Below are positions 1-9,282 of a DNA stretch of 64,000 nucleotides, piece after piece. A program made the position numbers and the translations under genes. Below the pieces are notes generated by a model. It saw only the letters and a program-made list of their open reading frames with translations, was not told the DNA's origin and did no database searches. This DNA comes from Faucicola sp902506225 (lineage in GTDB: Bacteria > Pseudomonadota > Gammaproteobacteria > Pseudomonadales > Moraxellaceae). The first letter of the stretch is position 1. Every line of letters begins with the position of its first letter. The stretch spans positions 1,364,001 through 1,428,000 of the forward strand of contig LR733345.1 in assembly GCA_902506225.1 (NCBI GenBank), given 5' to 3'.

Positions 1-821
1 ATTTGCACCCCAAGCAGGATAATATTCCAAGAAATATAAATCCAAAGTAAGAACAACGGCAAAATCGCAAACGCCCCATACACCGCTTTATAACTGGTAA
101 AGTTGTCGACAATTACGCCAAAGGTGAGTTTTAGGATTTCAAAGATAATCCCAACCACAACACCAGCAACCAGCGCATGTTTAAAACGCACTTGGCAGCG
201 TGGTACAAACCAATACATGGTCACTAACCCCATCAGCACAATCGCAATCGAGCCGATTTGCACCCAAATCGCCCAGTCAATCCCGTAACCGCCAATTTTT
301 TGATTTAAAAAACTCAGACTTTGCACGGTGCTTGAGATAATCATGACGATGGCAAGCACAATAGGCAACAGGGTAATAATGACCCAGTAACGTACAAGAT
401 TGAGCCAGCTGGTTTCTTTTTTTTCAACCCGCCAAATTTGGTTAAACGCGGTTTCAATCGTGGTTAAAGTGGAAATGGTGGTAAAAAACAAAATACCCAC
501 ACCGATAATGGTTAAGTTCGATGAATTACTGGTAAATTGGTTAAGATACTTGGTGACTTGTAATCCGGTACTGGGCAAAATATTGCTAAAAATCAAGTTT
601 TGAATCTGCTCGCGCACTTCTGCTAACTGCGGGATGGTGGAGAGAATCACAACCAACAGGGTTAAAATCGGCACAATAGACAGCAGCGTGGTATACGTCA
701 GTAACGCAGCTTTTTGGCTACAATTATCATCGATAAAGTTTTTGATAAGATACATCAAAAACTGCACCCATTTATGTTTAAAAATGGATAATTTTTTTAG
801 TTTGGCAATGAGTTCATTCAT
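1..821 (-). CDS. YihY/BrkB family inner-membrane protein (partial, C-terminus outside window)
   Basis: The minus-strand frame starts at an ATG at 821 and stays open to the window edge, giving about 273 codons. It begins MNELIAKLKKLSIFKHKW and continues with the family pattern around 'CSQKAALLTYTTLLSIVPIL'. Several long hydrophobic segments follow. The residues 'YKAVYGAFAILPLFLLWIYISW' region, here abbreviated as the YKAVYGAFA...LLWIYISW block, is typical of YihY/BrkB proteins, once called RNase BN. Members are polytopic inner-membrane proteins of uncertain function, and the old RNase assignment is not supported for the family. The neighbour wrbA is divergent, about 250 bp away. Confidence is high for the family and low for any role. 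Confidence 0.85.
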   Translation of the reverse strand, partial: MNELIAKLKKLSIFKHKWVQFLMYLIKNFIDDNCSQKAALLTYTTLLSIVPILTLLVVILSTIPQLAEVREQIQNLIFSNILPSTGLQVTKYLNQFTSNSSNLTIIGVGILFFTTISTLTTIETAFNQIWRVEKKETSWLNLVRYWVIITLLPIVLAIVMIISSTVQSLSFLNQKIGGYGIDWAIWVQIGSIAIVLMGLVTMYWFVPRCQVRFKHALVAGVVVGIIFEILKLTFGVIVDNFTSYKAVYGAFAILPLFLLWIYISWNIILLGVQ

Positions 822-1071
822 AATAGTTCTTATTGATAAAAAATTTCAAAGTTTGACCATCAAATCGGCGAAAAAGGCAGTGATTGTATGGCAGTATGGT
901 ATCATATTCAAAAAAATTGTTTATTGAATTACTGTGAACAGTTTTGGTGTTTTGCAATTGTCAATCTGGCTAGTAGATTGCCTTGACCCTGCCATCAAAA
1001 TTCATCCATCAAAATTTATTCACCTATACTAGCTTGACGTAACAATTATCAAAATTGATGTGAGAAAAACC

Positions 1072-1677
1072 ATGAGTCAACCTTATATTTTAGTCTTGTA
1101 TTACAGCCAAAATGGCTCTACCAAAGATTTGGCGTATCTAGTCGCACAAGGTATTGAAGACAGCGGCACAGGCATCGCCGCTCGGATTCGCACGGTACCC
1201 AAGGTGAGTAGCGAGACTGAAAAAGTTGCGCCAAGTATTCCTGATGAGGGTGACCTGTACGCCACCATGGATGACTTAAAAAACTGTGTGGGATTGGCAC
1301 TCGGCAGTCCCACCCATTTTGGCAATATGGCAGCATCGATGAAGTATTTTTGGGATAATAGCGTCACAATTTGGCTCGCGGGGGATTTGCAAAACAAACC
1401 GGCATCTGTATTTACCAGTACGGGCACCATGCACGGTGGGCAGGAGACGACCTTGACTAGCATGATGACGCCGCTACTGCATCATGGCATGGTGATTGTG
1501 GGAATTCCCTATAGTGAGCCTGCGCTCAATACCACGAACCAAGGTGGAAGCCCGTATGGTGCAAGCCATGTCAGTGGCGCAAAGCATGACCACATCATGA
1601 GCGCGGATGAAAAAACGTTAGCCATCGCCCAAGGTCAACGTCTAGCCAAAATTGCCAAGGCATTACAAGCGTTATGA
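1072..1677 (+). CDS. wrbA: WrbA-like NAD(P)H:quinone oxidoreductase (flavodoxin fold)
   Basis: The 201-residue protein starts SQPYILVLYYSQNGSTKDLA, where the SQNGST loop is the FMN phosphate-binding site of flavodoxin-like proteins. 'GSPTHFGNMAASMKYFWD' and 'FTSTGTMHGGQETT' are the WrbA FMN-contact motifs. Such enzymes reduce quinones by two electrons in the cytoplasm using NAD(P)H. I chose the ATG at 1072, preceded by TGAGA; a GTG at 1060 is in frame but less likely. The stop codon lies in the first copy of a 17-bp triple repeat that also carries the start of the next gene, so the two are probably co-transcribed. Confidence 0.93.
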   Translation: MSQPYILVLYYSQNGSTKDLAYLVAQGIEDSGTGIAARIRTVPKVSSETEKVAPSIPDEGDLYATMDDLKNCVGLALGSPTHFGNMAASMKYFWDNSVTIWLAGDLQNKPASVFTSTGTMHGGQETTLTSMMTPLLHHGMVIVGIPYSEPALNTTNQGGSPYGASHVSGAKHDHIMSADEKTLAIAQGQRLAKIAKALQAL

Positions 1678-1715
1678 GAAAACAAGCGTTATGAGAAAAC
1701 AAGCGTTATGAGAAA
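1665..1715 (+). repeat. 17-bp perfect tandem repeat, three copies, at the wrbA/DUF2069 junction
   Basis: The unit ACAAGCGTTATGAGAAA occurs at 1665-1681, 1682-1698 and 1699-1715 without mismatch. Copy 1 holds the wrbA stop (TTATGA) and copy 3 holds the ATG of the downstream gene. The ATGs in copies 1 and 2 open only a six-codon frame ending at the next copy's TGA. A single ancestral copy would give an ATGA stop/start overlap. Confidence 0.97.
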
Positions 1716-2130
1716 AAAAGATCCGCATTCACTATCTGCGCCCAAACCCGTATATCCCATCCACCGACGCTTAACCATAGTATGGTGGGTTTGGCTGGGG
1801 TTTCGATTGCTGGCAGTACCGCTATTGACGCATTGGTTGGCAAGTGCAAAGCCTGCTATGGTCGGCGGGATTGCTTGGCAAGCTTTGTGGTTGATACCCG
1901 CGCTCTTATCAACGCCTTATATCGTCAAAGGCAAAAGCCCATACGCGCTATTGCTGCTAAGTATGCTCACTTTTGTATATTTGGGCGGCAGTGGTATGGT
2001 TGCACTAAAATATGGGTACCAGATGCATTGGGGATTGATGGCTGTCTGGTTGGTGGATTTTGTTTTGCTAGGATGGGTCAATTACTGGCTATTTATTTTG
2101 TTAAAACGACTGCCAAAGATGAATGGCTAA
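1708..2130 (+). CDS. DUF2069 small inner-membrane protein
   Basis: The 140-residue product has a basic N-terminus followed by four hydrophobic segments (roughly residues 25-45, 50-70, 78-100 and 108-130), matching the DUF2069 family of four-helix membrane proteins. The ATG at 1708 is the third of three repeated ATGs and the only one that reads into the family sequence. Genes of this family commonly follow wrbA in gammaproteobacteria, as here, so a link to quinone reduction is possible but unproven. Function unknown. Confidence 0.8.
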   Translation: MRKKDPHSLSAPKPVYPIHRRLTIVWWVWLGFRLLAVPLLTHWLASAKPAMVGGIAWQALWLIPALLSTPYIVKGKSPYALLLLSMLTFVYLGGSGMVALKYGYQMHWGLMAVWLVDFVLLGWVNYWLFILLKRLPKMNG

Positions 2131-2182
2131 TTGCCAAAAGAGCATACCCAAGTCTCGTATGCCCTGTCACGTACGCCCTTTT

Positions 2183-2224
2183 TATGCTAAAACATTATGC
2201 TAAAACATCGTTATGCTAATACAT
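2183..2224 (+). repeat. 13-bp tandem repeat at the esterase 3' end
   Basis: TATGCTAAAACAT occurs perfectly at 2183-2195 and 2196-2208, with a third copy carrying one change at 2212-2224. The third copy encodes the C-terminus and stop of the minus-strand esterase. Confidence 0.85.
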
Positions 2225-2879
2225 CATTTAGCCATTTACCGATAATTTTGAGTTGCGGCATACATACTTGATGCGCCATCGGATAGCTGTAAAACTGCGG
2301 CTGATAACCTTTTGACTCAAGCCATGCTTTGGCTTCTTGCCCAAGCTGCACTGGGACAACAGGGTCTTGTGTGCCATGATGAATGGCAATGTTTAGATTT
2401 TTATTGGCATCACTTAAAGTTAGGCTGTCTTTGGTCGCTAAATAAGTGGACAGGGTTAACAGTCCGGCTAATGGTTTGTCATAGGTGAGAGCCGTCTGAT
2501 AGGCGACCGCACCACCTTGTGAAAATCCTGCAATCACGATATGCGCTGGCGATACACCGCGCTCGGCTTCACGCGCGATTAATTCTCCAATCGCGCGGGC
2601 GGATTGTTCAATCTGTGCGGTGTCGATTTTGCGCTCAAGCGACATTTCCAAAATATCATACCAAGCTGGCATCACATAGCCTTGGTTGATGGTTACAGGA
2701 ATGGCGGGGGCATGGGGAAATACAAACCGTATGCCATGGTTACCATCGAGTCCCAAGTCAGGGACGACCGGCTCAAAGTCATGACCATTTGCGCCCAGTC
2801 CGTGTAGCCAAATCACCGCTCTATCAATCGGCATATTGTTGGGATTGTGAATGACTTCAACCGTTTTTAATAAACGCAT
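2211..2879 (-). CDS. Alpha/beta hydrolase, phospholipase/carboxylesterase family
   Basis: The 222-residue protein has the family order: 'WLHGLGANGHDFEPVVPDL' with the oxyanion HG motif, the nucleophile elbow GFSQGG (Ser), 'HHGTQDPVVP' with the catalytic Asp, and 'PMAHQVCMPQL' with the catalytic His. This matches the bacterial EstB/acyl-protein-thioesterase-like carboxylesterases, cytoplasmic enzymes that hydrolyse short carboxyl or thioesters. The start at 2879 is fixed by AAGGAGAA five bases upstream; an ATG 33 bases further upstream has no such site. It converges with the DUF2069 gene and diverges from hrpA. Natural substrate unknown. Confidence 0.9.
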   Translation of the reverse strand: MRLLKTVEVIHNPNNMPIDRAVIWLHGLGANGHDFEPVVPDLGLDGNHGIRFVFPHAPAIPVTINQGYVMPAWYDILEMSLERKIDTAQIEQSARAIGELIAREAERGVSPAHIVIAGFSQGGAVAYQTALTYDKPLAGLLTLSTYLATKDSLTLSDANKNLNIAIHHGTQDPVVPVQLGQEAKAWLESKGYQPQFYSYPMAHQVCMPQLKIIGKWLNDVLA

Positions 2880-3031
2880 AAATTCTCCTTTCATATGAAA
2901 TACAAATGTCATAAAAATTAATTGTCATAAAAATAATTAGCGGATAGCTTAAAAATAGGGATAACGCTTGATTTTAGCTTATTCATACCACATTATCTAG
3001 GCAATGTTTACCATAAGAATAGCCTAAGTGA

Positions 3032-6000
3032 ATGAAAGAACTTATATCGACTGCTGTACCATTAAATGATTATCAACTAGACAGCCATCAAACAGACAAG
3101 CCTCAAATAGACAAGCACCAAGGTGTGGCATTACCTGTCATGGCAAAAGACAGCTATTATCTGTCACGCCTTGCCCAACAATTAAAACAAATCAAAGACA
3201 AAGAAAGCGAAGACTATACGTCAAGATTTGACCGCTATCAAAAACAACTCAAACACTCGCAAGACAGGGTGCAAAGCCGTATCGCCAGTCTGCCAACGAT
3301 ACATCTAAACGAAGACTTGCCCGTCAGCCAACAAGCCGATAGACTCATCAAAGCCATCCAAGACCACCAAGTCATCATCGTGGCAGGGGAGACAGGTTCA
3401 GGTAAAACCACGCAACTGCCTAAGATTGCCATGCTTGCCGGGCGAGGGGTAACAGGGCAAATCGGACACACACAGCCAAGACGATTAGCGGCGCGTAGTG
3501 TGGCAAATCGCATTGCTGAAGAACTAGGGGAAACGCTCGGACAGACAGTCAGCTTTAAAGTGCGTTTTACTGAGCAAGGCTCATCGGATTCTATTGTCAA
3601 ACTGATGACCGACGGTATTTTGCTTGCCGAAATGGCGCATGACAAGTTTTTGAGCCGCTATGATACCATTATCATTGATGAAGCCCACGAGCGCAGTCTT
3701 AACATTGACTTTATCATGGGTTATCTCAAGCGTCTATTGCCAAAACGTCCCGATTTAAAGGTGATTATCACCTCGGCAACGCTCGACACAGCAAGGTTTA
3801 GCCAATATTTTTCTAGCGTTGATGGTAAAACCAAAAAAGCGACGCCCGCGCCTGTGTTTGTGGTTGAAGGTCGCAGTTATCCCGTGGAAGTGCGCTACCG
3901 TCCGTTGACGGAGGAGATTGTCACAGGTTCGGATGATGACAGCTTTGATGATGTCGAAGATAACTTGCCGCGAGCGATTACCGCAGCGGTGGAAGAGTGC
4001 TACCAAGACGCTGCCAGCAAAGGACATGCTGACCAAGCGGATATTTTGATTTTTGCGGCGACAGAAGCACAAATTCATGATTTGGCAGATATTTTAAATC
4101 AATATGCCCCCCGTCATACCCAAATTTTGCCGTTATTCGCCCGTCAAAGTTTTGCCGAGCAGCAGCAGATTTTTCACCCGACAGGCGGCCGTCGCATTAT
4201 CATCGCCACCAACGTGGCCGAAACCGCCTTGACCGTGCCCAATATCCGCTACGTCATTGATTTGGGATTTGCTCGGATGTCACGCTATGACTATCGCTCG
4301 CGGGTACAACGCTTGCCGATTGAAGCGATTAGCCAAGCTGCCGCCAATCAACGCAAAGGTCGCTGTGGACGTATCGCGGCGGGCGTGTGTATCCGTTTAT
4401 ATTCAGAAGAAGACTTTAACAGCCGCCCTGAATTTACCGAGCCTGAAATTCTGCGTACCAACTTGGCATCGGTGATTTTGCAAATGGCAAACTTGGGTCT
4501 GGGCGAGGTAGAAAACTTTGACTTTATCCAGCCTCCCGACAATCGACTGGTCAATGACGGGCGCAAACTATTAGAAGAATTGGGTGCGATTGCCACCAAA
4601 AAACCTGAAAATAGCCTAAGCATAGCTAATGACAGTGACAAGGGCAAGGGCAAAGGTCAATCCGGACGCCATCCCAATCAACTCACCAAAGTCGGTCAAA
4701 TGATGGCAAAAATGCCCATAGACCCTCGTTTGGCACGTATGCTGATTGCAGGTGAGCAATATGGTTGTCTCAAAGAGCTATTGGTGATTGTATCGGGCTT
4801 GTCAGTGCAAGACCCTCGAGAACGCCCGAGCGATAAGCAAACCCAAGCCGACCAAAAACACGCATTATTTCGCCAAGCCGACAGCGATTTTTTATTTTAT
4901 CTCAGTCTTTGGCAGGCAATTCATGGTGCCTTATTTAAAAGCAATGAATTTAAAAGCAGTGATCTTGACCATCAAAAAAATGCAACGCTAGATGATGAAG
5001 CCGCGCCAATCGCGCAAAGCCCGTATGGAAACGACAAACTAACCAACAGCCAACGTAAAAGCTTTGCCAAAAAACATTTTTTAAGCTCGCCACGTTTACG
5101 TGAATGGCAACAAACCCATAGCCAGTTGTTGCAAATGGTGGATGGTTTAAAATTAACCATCAACCAAGAGCCAGCCAGTTATGTGCCTATTCACCGAGCA
5201 TTGCTCACGGGTCTGCTGTCGTTTATTGCCCAAAAAGTCAATGACGTCGATAAAAGCGGCAAGCTAATCAAAGCCAAACGCGGTGAGTATGTCACCGCGC
5301 GTCAGCACAAAGCCAAGATTTTTCCTGCCAGTACTTTGTTTAAGCAAAATCCGCTATGGGTGATGGCGTTTGAGGTGGTTGAGACCTCGCAGGTGTTTAT
5401 GCGTACCGCTGCCAAAATTGAGCCAGAGTGGATTTTGGCGATGGCAGGGGATTTGCTCAAATACCATTATTTTGAGCCGCATTGGTCAGCCAAAACGGGG
5501 CATGTCAAGGCATACGCCCAAATCAGCCTGTTTGGTCTGATTGTGGTACACAAACAACTGATGAATTATGAGCGGGTCAACCTTACCGAGTCTCGAGAAA
5601 TCTTTTTGCGAGATGCCTTGGTCTTGGGCAATCTGAATGCCCCGTCCACAGGGGATGGTAAAAAGGGCAAGTTGCCGCCATTTTTGCAGCATAATATGGA
5701 TAAAGTCGCTGATGTCTCGTTGATTGAAGATAAGCTGCGACGTCGAGACTTGCTAGTTGATGAAGAGCAATTATACGACTTTTATGCCACGCGAGTGCCT
5801 GAGCATATCGCTAGTCGCAAAGTATTTGAAGATTGGCGAAAAGAAGTAGAAAAAACCGACCCACAGTTTTTATTTTTTAGTGATAAAGATGTACTCAACG
5901 AACAAGCGCCCGCTACCCAAGCTTTCCCAGAAACGTGGCAACTGGGTAATTTAAAACTACCGCTGTCGTATATTTTTGACCCGACCAGCGACGATGATGG

Positions 6001-7339
6001 CGTGACCATTAAAGTCCCGCTCGTTGCCTTACCACAGGTTGATGCGGTTGAATTACTGTGGGGTATTGCAGGGTGGCGCTATGAGCTGGTTTTGCAGCTA
6101 TTAAAGACGTTGCCCAAAGATATTCGCCGTCAAATCGTACCTGTGCCCGATACCGCCAAACAAATTTTTGACATGCTAGAAAAAAACCACCATGGCGGAC
6201 TGCTAAAGCAACTGTGCGATGCCTTAAACCAGCGCGGCGTACGTGGGGCAAACAATCAATTTGTAGCGCCAAAAGACTTTAACCCAAGCGAGGTTGAAAC
6301 CTATTTGCAGCCACAAATTGCGCTAGTGGATGACAAAAACCGCCTGATTGAAAAAGGGCGAGATATTGACGCATTAAAACTGCGTCATCAAGTCACCACA
6401 AGTCAGGCTGTAGCCAGTGGCAAAGGCGTACATAGCGAGTTTCCCGAGCATTTTAACTTTATGCAAAACCGTCACAGTGCAGGCGTGATGATCAAGCAGT
6501 TTTCGGCACTGGTTGCCGATGGACAACCAAGCTATAGCGATAAAAACGCTGTGTCTATTCAGCAATTTACTGATGTCAGTGTGGCACTCAAAAAACACCG
6601 TCAAGGCTTGCTTGCTTTAATCGGCAATGAGCTCGGTGCAAAAGCCAGACAGCTTACTAGCCAGATTGATAAAAACTTTAAACTTGCCTTTGCGCCGCTT
6701 GGTGAGCTTGATAGACTCAAAGATTTGCTGATTCATGCCACGCTTGATGCCACTTTTGAAAAATTTGTTGCAGAGTTTGACCATGAAAAATTCACGGCAG
6801 GGATTCATGATAAAGAGTTGGTGATTGCCATCAATCAGTTGCCTTTGACATTGGATGAATTTAACCAAGCCAAAGCCGTGGTGCTTGCCAATTTCTTGAG
6901 CGTTGGGCAAAGTGTACTAGCGCAGCTAAAATCGGTGTATGAGCAGTGGCAGCAAGTTCGCCAAAAACTGCTGCTACTTGACCGTGATATTTTTGAAGAA
7001 AGTATCGAAGATATCGAAGACCAGCTCGATGATTTGAGTTTATCGGACTTTGTGTACCGCATGAGTTATCAAGATTGGCAGCAATATCCGCGTTATTTGC
7101 AGGCGTTGTTGGTGCGTCTTGATAGGCTTGAGCACAATTTGGATGCCGATCTTGATGCCGTGTATCAGCTTGATAAACACATGGAGAGGCTGTCTGTGAA
7201 GGGTAATGATGAGAAAATTATGCCGTATCGTTGGTTGGTTGAGGAGTTTCGGATTCAGCTGTTTGCCCAGCCGATGAAAACCCGTGTGCCAGTCTCAGAT
7301 AAACGCCTAGAAAAATTGTGGGCTGAGTTGAATATTTAA
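3032..7339 (+). CDS. hrpA: ATP-dependent RNA helicase HrpA (DEAH box)
   Basis: The 1435-residue protein shows Walker A GETGSGKT at residues 119-126, then IIIDEAHERS (motif II), ITSATLD (motif III) and NQRKGRCGRIAAG (motif VI), all typical of DEAH RNA helicases. The HA2/OB-fold region and a long DUF3418-type C-terminus follow, as in HrpA. E. coli HrpA is about 1300 residues; the extra length lies in the polar N-terminus (Asp/Lys/Gln-rich, first ~40 residues) and in inserts near residues 530-550 and 635-680. HrpA acts in the cytoplasm on structured RNA, with roles in mRNA processing and collided ribosomes reported in E. coli. A terminator follows immediately, so it is probably monocistronic. 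Confidence 0.95.
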   Translation: MKELISTAVPLNDYQLDSHQTDKPQIDKHQGVALPVMAKDSYYLSRLAQQLKQIKDKESEDYTSRFDRYQKQLKHSQDRVQSRIASLPTIHLNEDLPVSQQADRLIKAIQDHQVIIVAGETGSGKTTQLPKIAMLAGRGVTGQIGHTQPRRLAARSVANRIAEELGETLGQTVSFKVRFTEQGSSDSIVKLMTDGILLAEMAHDKFLSRYDTIIIDEAHERSLNIDFIMGYLKRLLPKRPDLKVIITSATLDTARFSQYFSSVDGKTKKATPAPVFVVEGRSYPVEVRYRPLTEEIVTGSDDDSFDDVEDNLPRAITAAVEECYQDAASKGHADQADILIFAATEAQIHDLADILNQYAPRHTQILPLFARQSFAEQQQIFHPTGGRRIIIATNVAETALTVPNIRYVIDLGFARMSRYDYRSRVQRLPIEAISQAAANQRKGRCGRIAAGVCIRLYSEEDFNSRPEFTEPEILRTNLASVILQMANLGLGEVENFDFIQPPDNRLVNDGRKLLEELGAIATKKPENSLSIANDSDKGKGKGQSGRHPNQLTKVGQMMAKMPIDPRLARMLIAGEQYGCLKELLVIVSGLSVQDPRERPSDKQTQADQKHALFRQADSDFLFYLSLWQAIHGALFKSNEFKSSDLDHQKNATLDDEAAPIAQSPYGNDKLTNSQRKSFAKKHFLSSPRLREWQQTHSQLLQMVDGLKLTINQEPASYVPIHRALLTGLLSFIAQKVNDVDKSGKLIKAKRGEYVTARQHKAKIFPASTLFKQNPLWVMAFEVVETSQVFMRTAAKIEPEWILAMAGDLLKYHYFEPHWSAKTGHVKAYAQISLFGLIVVHKQLMNYERVNLTESREIFLRDALVLGNLNAPSTGDGKKGKLPPFLQHNMDKVADVSLIEDKLRRRDLLVDEEQLYDFYATRVPEHIASRKVFEDWRKEVEKTDPQFLFFSDKDVLNEQAPATQAFPETWQLGNLKLPLSYIFDPTSDDDGVTIKVPLVALPQVDAVELLWGIAGWRYELVLQLLKTLPKDIRRQIVPVPDTAKQIFDMLEKNHHGGLLKQLCDALNQRGVRGANNQFVAPKDFNPSEVETYLQPQIALVDDKNRLIEKGRDIDALKLRHQVTTSQAVASGKGVHSEFPEHFNFMQNRHSAGVMIKQFSALVADGQPSYSDKNAVSIQQFTDVSVALKKHRQGLLALIGNELGAKARQLTSQIDKNFKLAFAPLGELDRLKDLLIHATLDATFEKFVAEFDHEKFTAGIHDKELVIAINQLPLTLDEFNQAKAVVLANFLSVGQSVLAQLKSVYEQWQQVRQKLLLLDRDIFEESIEDIEDQLDDLSLSDFVYRMSYQDWQQYPRYLQALLVRLDRLEHNLDADLDAVYQLDKHMERLSVKGNDEKIMPYRWLVEEFRIQLFAQPMKTRVPVSDKRLEKLWAELNI

Positions 7340-7341
7340 AA

Positions 7342-7376
7342 CAAAAAATCCGTCAAAATTTGGCGGATTTTTTATA
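7342..7376 (+). terminator. Rho-independent terminator after hrpA
   Basis: AAAATCCGTC and GGCGGATTTT form a stem with one G-U pair around AAAATTT, followed by a T run, starting three bases after the hrpA stop. Confidence 0.8.
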
Positions 7377-7599
7377 AAATATTGATTTAAAATAGTTTTT
7401 CTAAACTTTGTTTGAACTAAAATCATGATCAATAGTGTTTTTTCAGGGTATGGTTCATATTGAATAGTCATGATGGGGATTGCTACAGTTGATAGGTATT
7501 TTACCAACAATAGGTTATAAACAATAGATTGATTTTTTTAGCATTTGAAATTTTTACCTATACAGTTAATTTGAGTCGATGAAAAATTAAAAAGTTGAT

Positions 7600-7628
7600 T
7601 TGGTAAAAACAGCAAAACTTAGTAAAAT
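7600..7628 (+). promoter_or_regulatory. Candidate sigma-70 promoter of rimO
   Basis: The 320-bp gap between hrpA and rimO holds the hrpA terminator, AT-rich sequence, and this promoter: TTGGTA (7600-7605), a 17-base spacer and TAAAAT (7623-7628). Transcription would start near 7635, about 25 bases before the rimO ATG at 7660. That argues against the in-frame TTG at 7600 as the start. I see nothing else in the gap. Confidence 0.5.
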
Positions 7629-7659
7629 AGTCAGATTAAATTTTTTAAAAGTGAAAGTC

Positions 7660-9147
7660 ATGCCAAGCCAACCGCAAGTTTTTAATCCCCAAGCTACCAA
7701 TAAACCCGCCACCCACCACCAAGCCAACCACAACGAAAACCGTACTGTAGGTCAAAGCGCCAGCCAAACGGCGCACCAACTGGCTCAAGATATAGCAACG
7801 ACAAAAGCGCCTAAGATTGGTTTTGTGTCGCTTGGCTGCCCCAAAGCCTTGGTGGATAGCGAGCGCATTATCACCGAGCTTAGCCGTGATGGCTATCAAG
7901 TCGCCAGTGACTATGATGGCGCAGATTTGGTGGTGGTCAATACTTGCGGCTTTATCGAATCTGCGGTGCAAGAATCGCTTGACGCCATTGGTGAGGCGAT
8001 TACCAAAAACGGTAAGGTGATTGTCACCGGTTGCCTTGGCAAAGATGCCGAAAAAATCAAAACCATGCACCCAGCCGTGCTTGCGGTGACTGGCGCACAT
8101 GCCTATGAAGAAGTTGTCAATGCCGTGTCGCATTATGTGCCAAAACCTGCACCATCAAAAACTTACGACCCAAAAATCGACCTAATCAATGATGCGGGCA
8201 TTAAGCTTACGCCAAAACATTATGCTTATGTCAAAATATCCGAAGGTTGTAACCACCGTTGCACATTCTGTATTATCCCAAGCTTTCGTGGAGACCTCGT
8301 TAGTCGCCCGATTGACAGTATCATGACTGAAGCGGCTGCGCTCAAAAACGCAGGCGTCAAAGAACTCTTAATCATCTCGCAAGATACCTCAGCCTACGGC
8401 GTCGATCTTAAATACAAAACCAGTTTTTGGAATGGCATGCCCATCAAATCCAAATTTTACGATATGTGCGAGGCACTGAATCGACTGGGCATTTGGGTGC
8501 GTTTGCATTACATCTATCCTTACCCGCATGTCGATGCTGTGGTGAAACTTATGAGTGAAGACAAGCTACTGCCATACCTTGATATCCCGTTCCAACATGC
8601 CAGCCCCAATGTGCTCAAAGCCATGAAACGCCCCGCGCATAGCGAAAACGTACTGGAGCGCATCAAAACTTGGCGCTCGATTTGCCCCGATATTGTCATT
8701 CGCTCCACTTTCGTGGTGGGTTTCCCTGGGGAGACGGAAGAAGATTTTGAATATTTGCTTGACTGGCTCAAAGAGGCGCGATTAGACAGAGTAGGGGCGT
8801 TTACCTATTCAGAAATAGAAGGCGCGGCGGCAAACGATTTGCCGAACCCTGTGCCAGAAGCTATCAAACAACAACGCTATGAACGACTGATGGCGCTACA
8901 GCAACAAATCAGTGCCGAAAAACTGGCTGAGAAAGTCGGTAAAACCTTAAAAGTGCTGGTTGATGAGATTGATGAAGAAGAAAATATCGCCATTTGTCGT
9001 AGCTATGCCGATGCGCCAGAAATTGACGGTCACGTGTATGTAGATAATATTGATGCATCGGTTAAAGTCGGTGAATTTTTAACCGTCACCATTGATGAAG
9101 CCAATGAGTATGACCTTTTTGCCAGTTTTACAGCTGAACTGTTATAG
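7660..9147 (+). CDS. rimO: Ribosomal protein uS12 methylthiotransferase RimO
   Basis: This radical-SAM enzyme adds a methylthio group to an aspartate of ribosomal protein S12. The N-terminal MTTase domain starts at IGFVSLGCPKALVDSE and has NTCGFI and GCLGK cysteines for the auxiliary [4Fe-4S] cluster. The radical-SAM motif is EGCNHRCTFCIIP (CxxxCxxC). A TRAM domain ends the 495-residue protein ('DEIDEEENIAICRSYADAPEIDG'-type segment near residues 430-450). About 45 polar residues rich in Gln, Asn, His and Thr precede the conserved domain, more than in E. coli RimO. The start at 7660 fits the candidate promoter just upstream. Confidence 0.95.
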   Translation: MPSQPQVFNPQATNKPATHHQANHNENRTVGQSASQTAHQLAQDIATTKAPKIGFVSLGCPKALVDSERIITELSRDGYQVASDYDGADLVVVNTCGFIESAVQESLDAIGEAITKNGKVIVTGCLGKDAEKIKTMHPAVLAVTGAHAYEEVVNAVSHYVPKPAPSKTYDPKIDLINDAGIKLTPKHYAYVKISEGCNHRCTFCIIPSFRGDLVSRPIDSIMTEAAALKNAGVKELLIISQDTSAYGVDLKYKTSFWNGMPIKSKFYDMCEALNRLGIWVRLHYIYPYPHVDAVVKLMSEDKLLPYLDIPFQHASPNVLKAMKRPAHSENVLERIKTWRSICPDIVIRSTFVVGFPGETEEDFEYLLDWLKEARLDRVGAFTYSEIEGAAANDLPNPVPEAIKQQRYERLMALQQQISAEKLAEKVGKTLKVLVDEIDEEENIAICRSYADAPEIDGHVYVDNIDASVKVGEFLTVTIDEANEYDLFASFTAELL

Positions 9148-9183
9148 TAAAAACTGAATTATAATGAATAAGGTCATTCATGG

Positions 9184-9227
9184 TGAGCCTGTCGAACCAT
9201 AGCGACCGCCACCCTTCGACAGGCTCA
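9184..9227. repeat. REP-like inverted repeat (dispersed-element type)
   Basis: TGAGCCTGTCGAA (9184-9196) and its exact complement TTCGACAGGCTCA (9215-9227) form a 13-bp perfect stem around an 18-base loop. The TTCGACAGGCTCAGGGCGAGCGG wording (9215-9236) is the kind seen as dispersed intergenic palindromes in many proteobacteria. It is GC-rich against its AT-rich surroundings, and may also end rimO transcripts. Confidence 0.75.
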
Positions 9228-9282
9228 GGGCGAGCGGTGCTCATTTTAATTTCCGATTAACTATATAAGGATAAAAATTGTC

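Noticed and set aside
7600..7659. TTG at 7600 as the rimO start
   Set aside because: It coincides with the -35 region of the candidate promoter, and the added 20 residues are not family-like.
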